Origin: Desulfuromonas sp. CSMB_57
Lineage (GTDB): Bacteria; Desulfobacterota; Desulfuromonadia; Desulfuromonadales; Syntrophotaleaceae
Reading direction: 5' to 3'
Assembly: GCF_020194955.2 (NCBI RefSeq)
Contig: NZ_JAFCIY020000022.1
Coordinates: 124,001-188,000 of the forward strand
Length of the DNA stretch: 64,000 bases
This document shows, in pieces, positions 56,881 through 64,000 of the stretch; the stretch's first letter is position 1, and each line of letters starts with the position of its first letter. The notes beneath the pieces were generated by a model that saw nothing but the letters and a program-made list of their open reading frames with translations, had not been told where the DNA came from and did not search any database. Both the position numbers and the translations under genes were made by a program.

Positions 56881-57870
56881 ATGGATGCCTGGAGTTTCAA
56901 CGCTATGTTGCTGGCCTTTGGCGGCGGCATGTTCGGCGCATCGCTCGGCGCCCTTTGGGCTTTTTGTTTGTGCGGGCTGCTGACCATGCTGGGCTGTCTG
57001 GTGGTGCTGGGCGGCGGGTCCGATTTCCTCCTGCTGCAGGTAGGCCTGGGTCCCATTTTCGGGCCCCACACGGGAGGTTTCGTGGCAGCCGTGGTGGCTT
57101 CGACCTATGCGGCAGGATTCAGGAAAAATCATCCATCCGGCGCCGCCAAGGACATTCTTTCGCCACTGGTGGATTCTTCCTGGGACGTGCTGGTGGTGGG
57201 CGGCCTGTCGGCGGTGTTCGGATTGGTGCTGGTCCCGGTTTTAGCCAAAATTCCGATTGTCCGCGAATTTGATCTGTTGGCCCTGTCCATCCTTATCAAC
57301 ATCTGGCTGGCGCGTTACCTGTTTCAGAAGGAAATGCCCTGGGGCAACATGGAGTCCATTCGCAAGTATGGCTGGTTGAAAACCGACAATTATGCCATTT
57401 CCTGGGTCAGTTGGATGTCGCCACCTTCGCGCCTGGTCACTATCGGAGCCGGCATGGGGGTGCTGTCCGGCGGCGTGGCCATGGGGTTCCGCGAACATCT
57501 GCTGCCGCTGGCTGAACAAGGTTTGGTGAGTGAGGCAGCGGCGTTTGTCGCTCCCCTGATTTTCTGCTGGGGTTTTTCCGCAGTGATGCTGACCATGCTC
57601 AATTTCGGCCAGGCCTCCATTCAGAAGTCGCCGGTGACCCACTGTATGGCCATCATGGGAGCCTGGGGCTATCTTCAGACCGGTTCTTTGGTCATGGCTA
57701 TGATCTTTGGAATTGCGGCGGCTTTTATTGAAGAACTGACGGCACGCATGTTCTACAATCACGGCAGCAATCATCTCGATCCGCCTGCCGCCGGTATCGC
57801 CTTCGCTACCTTGATCATGAATCTGCTGTTCAAGCCGGAGTTTTTAAACCTGGGTCAGTTTTTTCAGTAA
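56881..57870 (+). CDS. Unrecognised polytopic inner-membrane protein
   Basis: 329 residues, very hydrophobic, with about eight or nine membrane segments by eye (near 8-25, 28-46, 98-122, 130-148, 180-200, 215-240, 250-285 and 297-315). A glycine-rich loop GPIFGPHTGGFVAAV follows the second segment, and SNHLDPPAAGIAFATLIMN the last. I cannot place it in a named transporter family. CGGAGTG precedes ATG 56881. It is followed 27 bp later by a DUF190 (PII-like) gene; such proteins often accompany transporters, so this may be a regulated permease or channel. It shares no obvious promoter with the preceding gene, which is terminated. Confidence 0.7.
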   Translation: MDAWSFNAMLLAFGGGMFGASLGALWAFCLCGLLTMLGCLVVLGGGSDFLLLQVGLGPIFGPHTGGFVAAVVASTYAAGFRKNHPSGAAKDILSPLVDSSWDVLVVGGLSAVFGLVLVPVLAKIPIVREFDLLALSILINIWLARYLFQKEMPWGNMESIRKYGWLKTDNYAISWVSWMSPPSRLVTIGAGMGVLSGGVAMGFREHLLPLAEQGLVSEAAAFVAPLIFCWGFSAVMLTMLNFGQASIQKSPVTHCMAIMGAWGYLQTGSLVMAMIFGIAAAFIEELTARMFYNHGSNHLDPPAAGIAFATLIMNLLFKPEFLNLGQFFQ

Positions 57871-57897
57871 TTCAGTTTGCCGTCGAGGAGGAGTGCC

Positions 57898-58236
57898 ATG
57901 GCGATGGATGGAAAAGGCAAAATACTGCGGATTTTCCTTAATGAAAACAGTAGGTACGAAGACCGGCCTTTGTATGAGACACTGGTTCAGAAAGCTTTTC
58001 AGCACGGCCTGGCCGGGTCGATGGTGTTTCGGGGGATTCAGGGCTTTGGCTTTTGCTGTAAATCCTGCAGGACCCATGGCCTGGGGATGACCATATCCAA
58101 ATGTCAACCCATGGCCGTTGAATTTATTGACCGTGAAGAAAAACTCCGAGAAATCATTCCGGTTTTCAAGGAAATGCTCCCAACCGGGGCCATGATTATG
58201 CAGGATGCGGAGATTATCTTCAACAGGGGCGAGTAA
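57898..58236 (+). CDS. DUF190 family PII-like protein
   Basis: 112 residues. The pattern LRIFLNENSRYEDRPLYETLVQKAFQHGLAGSMVFRGIQGFG, then EFIDREEKLREIIPVFKEM and AEIIF, is typical of DUF190, whose solved members have a PII-like trimer fold. The central segment is unusual: CCKSCRTHG replaces the more common serine-rich loop and could bind a metal or sense redox. GAGGAGGAG precedes ATG 57898. It is probably cotranscribed with the upstream membrane protein and ends at a terminator. Confidence 0.82.
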   Translation: MAMDGKGKILRIFLNENSRYEDRPLYETLVQKAFQHGLAGSMVFRGIQGFGFCCKSCRTHGLGMTISKCQPMAVEFIDREEKLREIIPVFKEMLPTGAMIMQDAEIIFNRGE

Positions 58237-58264
58237 TTGTCCTTGAATATTCAAAATATCCGAT

Positions 58265-58312
58265 AAAGCCGATCCATTGCGGCATCATGCCGAAGATGGT
58301 TCGGCTTTTTTT
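58265..58312 (+). terminator. Intrinsic terminator after the DUF190 gene
   Basis: AAAGCCGA and CCA pair with TGG and TCGGCTTT around an inner CGGCAT/ATGCCG hairpin, followed by a run of seven T. Confidence 0.9.
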
Positions 58313-58420
58313 GATCTAGAGCAGAGGGCTCCTGTGGCATTTAGTGAAAAAATTGAATAATTTCGAACTTTTGAACATTTAGATTCGAAAATACTCGCTA
58401 ACGAGAGTTGTTCCCGAATA

Positions 58421-58500
58421 AAATAGCCATATATTTGGAAAAAAATCTTGACGGCACCCGATTTCTGCAGTATAAGAATATCAAAAGGCCATATATTTGA
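58421..58500 (+). promoter_or_regulatory. Promoter and two operators of alcohol dehydrogenase 2
   Basis: TTGACG (58448-58453), 17 bp, TATAAG (58471-58476). Operator AAATAGCCATATATTTGG at 58421-58438 begins 27 bp upstream of the -35; a second, AAAGGCCATATATTTGA, lies at 58484-58500 at the expected start site. Same arrangement as at aor. Confidence 0.8.
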
Positions 58501-58567
58501 TTATAGAAAAGGTTCTTTTCAACGCGGCGCCCGACGGTTGACGCCCTAGCGAGCAAAGGAGGCCAAA

Positions 58568-59731
58568 GTGCAAAGCTCACGTCCATTTAGAGTCCCCCCC
58601 ACGATCCATTTCGGTGAGGGGGCGGCTGATCACACGGGCAGGGAAGCGAAACGGTTGGGAGCGCACCGTGCTTTGTTGATCACCGATCAGGTCCTGGCAT
58701 CTACGGGGACCATCAACCCGGTTTTGGCTTCTCTTGCTGATGCTGGTGTGGCGACACAGGTCTTTGACGGTGTCAACAAGGAACCGACTCTGGAGCATGT
58801 CGAAGCTGGAATCAAAATGCTGCGCGACAGCCAATGCGATGTGTTGGTCGCCTGCGGCGGCGGCAGTCCCATCGATGTGGCTAAAGCCATCAGTATCATG
58901 GCCACCCATCCGGGGACCATCGCCGATTACATGGGGCTGGATCGTTTTGAGCGTCCCGGTGTGCCGGTGTTGGCGGTGCCGACTACGGCGGGCACGGGCA
59001 GCGAGGCCACCATGGTCAGCATTATCACCGATACCGACAATGATGTAAAAATGCTCATCGGCAGCCCTTTCCTCATTCCCCAGGCGGCGATTGTCGATCC
59101 CCTGCTGACCCTCAACATGCCCCGGGGCCTGACGGCGGCAACCGGGCTCGATGCCCTGACTCACGCCATTGAAGCCTATGTGTCTCGCAAGGCCCAACCC
59201 ATGACCGATGTGCTGGCTCTGTCGGCGGTGCGGCTGATCGCCGAATACCTGCCGCGGGCTTGGGGACAGCCCCAGGATCGGGAGGCGAGGGGGTGGACCA
59301 TGCTGGGTGCCTTGCAGGCCGGGATAGCTTTTTCCAATGCATCCGTAGCCCTGGTGCATGGCATGTCGCGGCCCATTGGCGCCAACTTTCATGTCCCCCA
59401 CGGTGTTTCCAATGCCGCCTTGCTGGGCGTGGTCATGGAATATTCCCTGTCAGGCAATCCCGAGCGGTATGCAGATGTCGCCCGGGCCATGGGGATAGGC
59501 AACGGGAATCAGGATGCCATGGGCGTTGCCCGGGCCGGCGCGGAAAAGGTGAAACGGCTGATCCAGTTGTTGGAGATCCCCAGCCTGGGCAAATTGGGTG
59601 TGACGCGCGAGAAGCTTGATCCGATAGTGGAAAAAATGGCGGAGGATGCCCTGGCAAGCGGCAGTCCGGGCAACAATCCGCGCCAGGCAACCCGAAAAGA
59701 TATCGTCGAACTGTATTATGCCGCCCTCTGA
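58568..59731 (+). CDS. Iron-containing alcohol dehydrogenase 2
   Basis: 387 residues, GTG start after AAAGGAGG. Iron-dehydrogenase motifs: ACGGGSPIDVAKAI, VPTTAGTGSEATMVSIITD, GLDALTHAIEAYVS and HGMSRPIGANFHVPHG with the metal histidines. Only moderately similar to alcohol dehydrogenase 1, so it may differ in direction or substrate. Followed after 72 bp, without a terminator, by aldehyde dehydrogenase 2, so the two are probably cotranscribed with nfnAB copy 2. Confidence 0.9.
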   Translation: MQSSRPFRVPPTIHFGEGAADHTGREAKRLGAHRALLITDQVLASTGTINPVLASLADAGVATQVFDGVNKEPTLEHVEAGIKMLRDSQCDVLVACGGGSPIDVAKAISIMATHPGTIADYMGLDRFERPGVPVLAVPTTAGTGSEATMVSIITDTDNDVKMLIGSPFLIPQAAIVDPLLTLNMPRGLTAATGLDALTHAIEAYVSRKAQPMTDVLALSAVRLIAEYLPRAWGQPQDREARGWTMLGALQAGIAFSNASVALVHGMSRPIGANFHVPHGVSNAALLGVVMEYSLSGNPERYADVARAMGIGNGNQDAMGVARAGAEKVKRLIQLLEIPSLGKLGVTREKLDPIVEKMAEDALASGSPGNNPRQATRKDIVELYYAAL

Positions 59732-59803
59732 TGATAGTCGCATGGGCAATTCTGAACATAAGGGCAAACACTCCAGGAAGTCACCACAGAAAGGAACTGA
59801 AAG

Positions 59804-61327
59804 ATGATTGAAGTCAAGAGACTTAAATACTGCGTTAACAACCAATGGCTGGAATCGGACACAGACAAGTACATGGCTGTGATGAATCCCAGCACCGGCC
59901 AGCAGATTGCCGAAACACCTTGTTGTACCCGGGAAGAGGTCGAGGCCGCGGTTCAGGCCGCCAAGGCGGCTTTCCCCGACTGGTCGCAAAAGCCAGCGGC
60001 CATTCGCACCCAGGTCATCTTTACCTTCCGCGATCTGGTCAACCAGCATTTTGAGGAACTGTCCCTGATCCTGGCGACGGAGATGGGCAAGAATCTCAAT
60101 GAGGCCCGTGGCGATGTGCACAAGGTGGTCGAGGCCTGCGAAGTGGCGGTCGGCGCCCCTCTGGAAATGCAGGGCCATTCCACCATGGAGGTGACCCGTG
60201 GGCACGATACGGTACTCTACCGCGAGTCCGTCGGCGTTTTTCTGGGCATCGCTCCCTACAACTTCCCGGCCATGATTCCCTTCGGCTGGTTCATCCCCCT
60301 GTGCATCACGGCCGGCAATACCATTGTTCTCAAGGCGGCCAGCCTGGTGCCGCAGACATCCATGCGGTTACTGGAACTGCTGATTGAAGCCGGACTTCCG
60401 GAAGGTGTCGTCAATCTGATCACTTGCAGCCGCAACGAATTGACCGATCTGCTGTCCCATCCGGATATCCGTGGTATTTCCTTTGTCGGGTCCACCTCGG
60501 TCGGTCTGAAGATTTACCAGACCGGTGCGGCTGCCGGCAAGCGGGTTCAGGCCTTGACGGAAGCCAAAAACCATGCCCTGGTACTGCGCGATGCCCCCCT
60601 GGAATGGTCGGCGCGGCGCATCATCAACTCGGCCTTCGGTTGCGCCGGACAGCGCTGCATGGCGCTGCCGGTGGTGGTGGTGGAAGAGTGCATTGCCGAT
60701 CGTTTTGTCGCACTCCTCAAGCAGTTCGCCCAGGAACTTCGCATTGGCCCCGCCTACGAAGAAAGTACCGATCTGGGTCCCCTGGTCAGCGCCGGGCAGA
60801 AGCAGTTCGTTATCGACATGATCAACAAGGGCGTGGCAGAGGGCGCGCAACTGGTCCTTGATGGCCGGGAATGTGTGGTGCCGGGATATGAGGGGGGCTA
60901 TTTTGTCGGTCCCACCATCTTCGATCATGTCGAACCGGACATGGTGGTCGGCGACCAGGAAATTTTCGGTCCGGTGGTATCCATAAAACGGGTCAAGGAT
61001 TTCGAGGAAGGCCTGGCGATCATGAACGCCAACGAGTTCGCTAATGGTTCCTCCATTTTTACTCGTAGCGGATATTACTCTCGGGAGTTTGCCCGTCGCA
61101 CCCACGGCGGCATGGTGGGTATCAATGTGGGCATTCCGGTGCCGCTGGCCTTCTACCCCTTCTCGGGACACAAGAACTCTTTCTTCGGTGATTTGCATTG
61201 CCTGGGTCGGGACGGGGTCAGATTCTATACCCAAGTCAAGACGGTAACCACCAAGTGGGTGTCGCCGGAAGAGAGCGGCGAGGACCGGGTTTCAACCTGG
61301 GAAGGCACCATCAACCGTGAATTGTAA
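59804..61327 (+). CDS. Aldehyde dehydrogenase 2, MmsA-like
   Basis: 507 residues. GVFLGIAPYNFPAMIPFGWFIP, TIVLKAASLVPQTSM, SFVGSTSVGLKIY, TEAKNHALVLRDAP and catalytic Cys in SAFGCAGQRCMALPV. Same subfamily as aldehyde dehydrogenase 1 but clearly divergent, with a C-terminal extension (SPEESGEDRVSTWEGT). Probably converts acetaldehyde to acetyl-CoA or acetate. AAAGGAAC precedes ATG 59804. Confidence 0.88.
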   Translation: MIEVKRLKYCVNNQWLESDTDKYMAVMNPSTGQQIAETPCCTREEVEAAVQAAKAAFPDWSQKPAAIRTQVIFTFRDLVNQHFEELSLILATEMGKNLNEARGDVHKVVEACEVAVGAPLEMQGHSTMEVTRGHDTVLYRESVGVFLGIAPYNFPAMIPFGWFIPLCITAGNTIVLKAASLVPQTSMRLLELLIEAGLPEGVVNLITCSRNELTDLLSHPDIRGISFVGSTSVGLKIYQTGAAAGKRVQALTEAKNHALVLRDAPLEWSARRIINSAFGCAGQRCMALPVVVVEECIADRFVALLKQFAQELRIGPAYEESTDLGPLVSAGQKQFVIDMINKGVAEGAQLVLDGRECVVPGYEGGYFVGPTIFDHVEPDMVVGDQEIFGPVVSIKRVKDFEEGLAIMNANEFANGSSIFTRSGYYSREFARRTHGGMVGINVGIPVPLAFYPFSGHKNSFFGDLHCLGRDGVRFYTQVKTVTTKWVSPEESGEDRVSTWEGTINREL

Positions 61328-61390
61328 CAGCGTCGGCGGTCGGTCGCAGGATAGGGCCGGCCGCCGGCCTTACAGGAAATGAGAGGTCTT

Positions 61391-61660
61391 ATGGGGACCA
61401 TGCGGCTGCTGGATGCGGCGACCAAGGTAACAGTGGTGCTGGAAGGCCTGGCCGGGCGTCCGGTGGCGGAAATCTGCCGGGAATACGGGGTCTGCCGCGA
61501 TGATTTCTATCTTTGGCGCAGGCATCTGTTGGCCAACATATGCAGTCTGTTCGAGTTCGATAGCCGGTCGATCTGCTCGCCGGAGACCCTCGAACATGGC
61601 CCGCAGTCCTCCGCCGACCACCATCTGCACTTTATTCACGAGGAACGGCAACATGTTTGA
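61391..61660 (+). CDS. Small transposase-like HTH protein overlapping nfnA
   Basis: 89 residues. The first half (LLDAATKVTVVLEGLAGRPVAEICREYGVCRDDFYLWRRHLL) reads like the helix-turn-helix of IS3/IS911-type transposase OrfA; the second half is unlike transposases. GAGAGG lies before ATG 61391; an in-frame ATG at 61379 would add four residues. Its stop overlaps the nfnA start by eight bases, so translation is probably coupled. No inverted repeats, transposase orfB or target duplication are seen. It may be a domesticated DNA-binding protein or an Nfn accessory factor. Confidence 0.6.
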   Translation: MGTMRLLDAATKVTVVLEGLAGRPVAEICREYGVCRDDFYLWRRHLLANICSLFEFDSRSICSPETLEHGPQSSADHHLHFIHEERQHV

Positions 61661-62510
61661 AATTATCGAGAATACCATTCTAGCACCCAACGTCCATCGG
61701 CTGGTGGTGCGGGCGCCGCGCATTGCCAGAGTACGTCAGCCCGGGCAGTTCGTCATTGTTCGGGCCGATGTTCATGGGGAACGCATTCCCTTGACCATCG
61801 GTGATGCCGATATGGCCGCTGGCACCATCACCCTGTTCGTGCAAGCGGTGGGGACCTCTACCCTGCAGATCGTTCATACACCGGTCGGCGGAGCCTTGCA
61901 GGATGTTGCCGGGCCGCTGGGCAGTGCGACGGAAATCGAACAATGGGGACGCGTGGCCTGCGTTGGCGGCGGACTGGGCACCGCTGTCCTTTATCCTCTG
62001 GCCAAGGCCCTGGCCGAGGCGGGCAACGAAGTCACCACCATCATCGGTGGCCGCAGCGCCCCGTATATTTTGCTGGAGGACGAACTGCAGGCTTTTTCAA
62101 GGAAAGTGATTGTCACCACCGAGGATGGCAGTCATGGCCGGCAGGGATTCGTCACTGCGGCGTTGCAGGAACTTATGGAAGATCCACGCCGTTGCCCGGC
62201 GGTGGTCTTTGCCGTCGGCCCGGTGCCGATGATGAGGGCGGTTTGTGAACTGACGCGGCCGGAACGCATCCGGACCATCGTCAGCCTCAACCCGATCATG
62301 ATCGACGGGACCGGAATGTGCGGCGGCTGTCGCGTCAGGGTCGGCGAAGAAACCAAGTTCGCCTGCGTCGACGGTCCGGAGTTCGATGGCCACCTGGTCG
62401 ACTTCAAGCTGCTGACGGATCGCTTGTCCATGTACCGCGAGGAAGAGTGCCGCATGCTTTCGCAGCTGCCTGAAGAATTGCGCAATCAAATCGTTACCGT
62501 ACGAAGATAG
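61653..62510 (+). CDS. nfnA: NfnA, small subunit (copy 2)
   Basis: 285 residues, collinear with the copy at 28794-29648. FAD domain RQPGQFVIVRADVHGERIPLTI, NAD site ACVGGGLGTAVLYPLAKAL, 2Fe-2S ligands in DGTGMCGGCRVRVGEETKFACVDGPEFDG. The C-terminal ~20 residues and surface positions differ from copy 1. It lies in the alcohol/aldehyde operon, so it probably feeds on ferredoxin reduced by AOR and NADH from the dehydrogenases. Confidence 0.88.
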   Translation: MFEIIENTILAPNVHRLVVRAPRIARVRQPGQFVIVRADVHGERIPLTIGDADMAAGTITLFVQAVGTSTLQIVHTPVGGALQDVAGPLGSATEIEQWGRVACVGGGLGTAVLYPLAKALAEAGNEVTTIIGGRSAPYILLEDELQAFSRKVIVTTEDGSHGRQGFVTAALQELMEDPRRCPAVVFAVGPVPMMRAVCELTRPERIRTIVSLNPIMIDGTGMCGGCRVRVGEETKFACVDGPEFDGHLVDFKLLTDRLSMYREEECRMLSQLPEELRNQIVTVRR

Positions 62511-62518
62511 GCCGGAGC

Positions 62519-63946
62519 ATGAAAAATAATCTGCAAAGAGAGAATGGAAGATGGGGGCAGCGGGTTTTGATGCCAGAACAGGACCATCATCTGCGCTGCC
62601 GCAATTTCGATGAGGTCAACCTCGGATTGAGCGAGGAGGCGGCCATCGCCGAGGCCCGCCGCTGCCTGCAATGCAAAAGCGCGCCCTGCATCGCCGGTTG
62701 TCCGGTGGCGGTGGATATCCCGGCCTTTATCGCCGCTGTGGCGGGGACCCGGATGGCCGAGGCAGCCCGCATCCTGCTGGCCGACAACACCTTGCCGGCA
62801 ATCTGCGGTCGGGTCTGCCCACAGGAGGAACAATGCGAAGGGCTTTGCGTGCTGGACCGCAAGGGGCAGGCCATCGCCGTCGGCTATCTGGAACGGTTTG
62901 TGGCGGATTGGGCGCTGCGGCATCCTGAGCAGTTGGCACCGACGGTTATACCAAAGGCCAGCGGCAAAAAAGTGGCCGTGGTCGGATCTGGTCCTGCCGG
63001 ACTGACCGTCGCCGGTGAACTGGCCCGCATGGGACACGAAGTCATCATTTACGAGGCCCTGCACGATACCGGCGGCGTGTTGCGCTATGGCATTCCGGAA
63101 TTCCGCCTGCCCAAGGAAATCGTAGATATCGAGGTGGCGCGCCTGGCTCAACTGGGCGTGTGCATCGAATGCAACGTGGTGGTGGGCAAGACCATCACCC
63201 TGCCAAAAATGCGAAACGAGCACGATGCCGTGTTCATCGCCAATGGCGCCGGCCTGCCGACCATGCTGAATATTCCCGGTGAGAACCTCAAGGGGGTCTT
63301 TTCCGCCAACGAATATCTGACCCGGGTCAATCTCATGGGTGCCTGGCGGCAGGACCACGCCACACCGATTCCACGCAGTCGCCAAGTGGTGGTCATCGGC
63401 GGCGGCAATACCGCCATGGATGCGGTGCGCACCGCGCGACGCCTGGGTGCCGCGCGGGCGGTCATTCTCTACCGGCGCAGCGAGGCGGAGATGCCGGCGC
63501 GCATCGAGGAGATCAAGCATGCCAAGGAGGAAGGGGTGGAGTTCGTCATGCTGACCGCTCCGCTCGAAATTCTCGGCGACAACCAAGGTTGGGTCAACGG
63601 ACTGCGCTGTCAGGCCATGCGTTTGGGTGAGCCGGATACCTCAGGACGGCGACGACCGGTGCCCGTGGAGGGAAAGGTTTTTGAACTCGAAGCCCAGGTG
63701 GTGGTGAATGCCGTTGGTACCGGCGCCAATCCTCTGCTGACTGCGACCGCACCTGAACTGGGGCTGAATCGTTGGGGCAATATCGAAGTCGATACAACCG
63801 GCCAGACCAATCTTGCCGGGGTATTCGCCGGTGGGGATATTGTCCGTGGCGGCGCGACGGTAATATTGGCCATGGGGGATGGGAAGCGAGCGGCAGGGGC
63901 CATCGACACCTACCTGCAAAGATGTAAGGGTAGACCGCTGATGTGA
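62519..63946 (+). CDS. nfnB: NfnB, large subunit (copy 2)
   Basis: 475 residues, same architecture as copy 1: cysteine region CLQCKSAPCIAGCPV and CGRVCPQEEQCEGLC, FAD site VAVVGSGPAGLTVAGELARMG, NADP site VVIGGGNTAMDAVRTARRLG and GVFAGGDIVRGGATVILAMGDGK. The N-terminus is a few residues different (MKNNLQRENGRWGQRVLMPEQ). It starts eight bases after nfnA and is followed by the beginning of a terminator at the window end. Confidence 0.88.
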   Translation: MKNNLQRENGRWGQRVLMPEQDHHLRCRNFDEVNLGLSEEAAIAEARRCLQCKSAPCIAGCPVAVDIPAFIAAVAGTRMAEAARILLADNTLPAICGRVCPQEEQCEGLCVLDRKGQAIAVGYLERFVADWALRHPEQLAPTVIPKASGKKVAVVGSGPAGLTVAGELARMGHEVIIYEALHDTGGVLRYGIPEFRLPKEIVDIEVARLAQLGVCIECNVVVGKTITLPKMRNEHDAVFIANGAGLPTMLNIPGENLKGVFSANEYLTRVNLMGAWRQDHATPIPRSRQVVVIGGGNTAMDAVRTARRLGAARAVILYRRSEAEMPARIEEIKHAKEEGVEFVMLTAPLEILGDNQGWVNGLRCQAMRLGEPDTSGRRRPVPVEGKVFELEAQVVVNAVGTGANPLLTATAPELGLNRWGNIEVDTTGQTNLAGVFAGGDIVRGGATVILAMGDGKRAAGAIDTYLQRCKGRPLM

Positions 63947-63978
63947 AAGTTTTGCTGATTTTGAGAGAACATGAAAAA

Positions 63979-64000
63979 GGGCCGGCGAATATGCCGGCCC
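63979..64000 (+). terminator. Terminator after nfnAB copy 2, cut by the window end
   Basis: GGGCCGGC (63979-63986) pairs with GCCGGCCC (63993-64000) after an A tract. Any T run lies beyond the window. Confidence 0.7.

Overview
The window reads as chromosome of a strictly anaerobic Gram-negative bacterium of the Desulfuromonadia (Geobacter/Pelobacter/Syntrophotalea type). This is inferred from the spc-alpha ribosomal gene order, LptD and porin genes (outer membrane), two NfnAB sets, a tungsten-type aldehyde:ferredoxin oxidoreductase, two iron alcohol dehydrogenases and two MmsA-type aldehyde dehydrogenases, an inventory typical of Pelobacter-like ethanol/acetaldehyde metabolisers. I cannot name the species from sequence alone.

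Region 1 (1-10.3 kb, +): end of the S10/spc/alpha supercluster: rpmC (3' end), rpsQ-rplN-rplX-rplE-rpsZ-rpsH-rplF-rplR-rpsE-rpmD-rplO-secY-adk-map-rpmJ-rpsM-rpsK-rpsD-rpoA-rplQ, closed by an intrinsic terminator. infA is not between map and rpmJ. Region 2 (10.4-23.4 kb, +): trpE-G-D-C-F-B, then an RhlB-like helicase and a family-5 uracil-DNA glycosylase inserted before trpA, then accD-folC-lptD. Region 3 (23.5-29.8 kb): a ComEA-like helix-hairpin-helix protein, FtsB/DivIC, argS, a SPOR protein, an initiator tRNA with its own promoter and terminator, and a minus-strand nfnA-nfnB pair. Region 4 (29.8-48.2 kb): a receiver-domain protein, valS, a membrane GGDEF/EAL protein, a minus-strand block (oppD-oppF, a hydrogenase-like/AAA+ sensor-regulator fusion, ptsP), tex and a PHP phosphoesterase. 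Two copies of a ~130-bp structured repeat lie at 32.1 and 47.2 kb.

Region 5 (48.3-64 kb) is the most interesting part: aor with ThiS/MoaD-like and ThiF-like genes, an aldehyde dehydrogenase, a porin, an iron alcohol dehydrogenase, an unrecognised polytopic membrane protein paired with a DUF190 (PII-like) protein, a second iron alcohol dehydrogenase, a second aldehyde dehydrogenase, a tiny transposase-like HTH protein and a second nfnA-nfnB. Five promoters in this region (aor, aldehyde dehydrogenase 1, porin, both alcohol dehydrogenases) carry the same AT-rich palindrome, GCCAAATATTTGGC-like, its AAATAG edge starting 25-28 bp upstream of a recognisable -35 box. This looks like a local regulon under one unidentified activator. 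The aor leader also carries a sequence resembling the molybdenum/tungsten cofactor riboswitch, and the aldehyde dehydrogenase 1 leader contains an intrinsic terminator.

A coherent reading is that alcohol dehydrogenases oxidise ethanol (or reduce acetaldehyde), CoA-linked aldehyde dehydrogenases and AOR handle acetaldehyde, and NfnAB balances ferredoxin, NADH and NADPH. The porin, the membrane protein and the DUF190 protein would be accessory transport and sensing parts.
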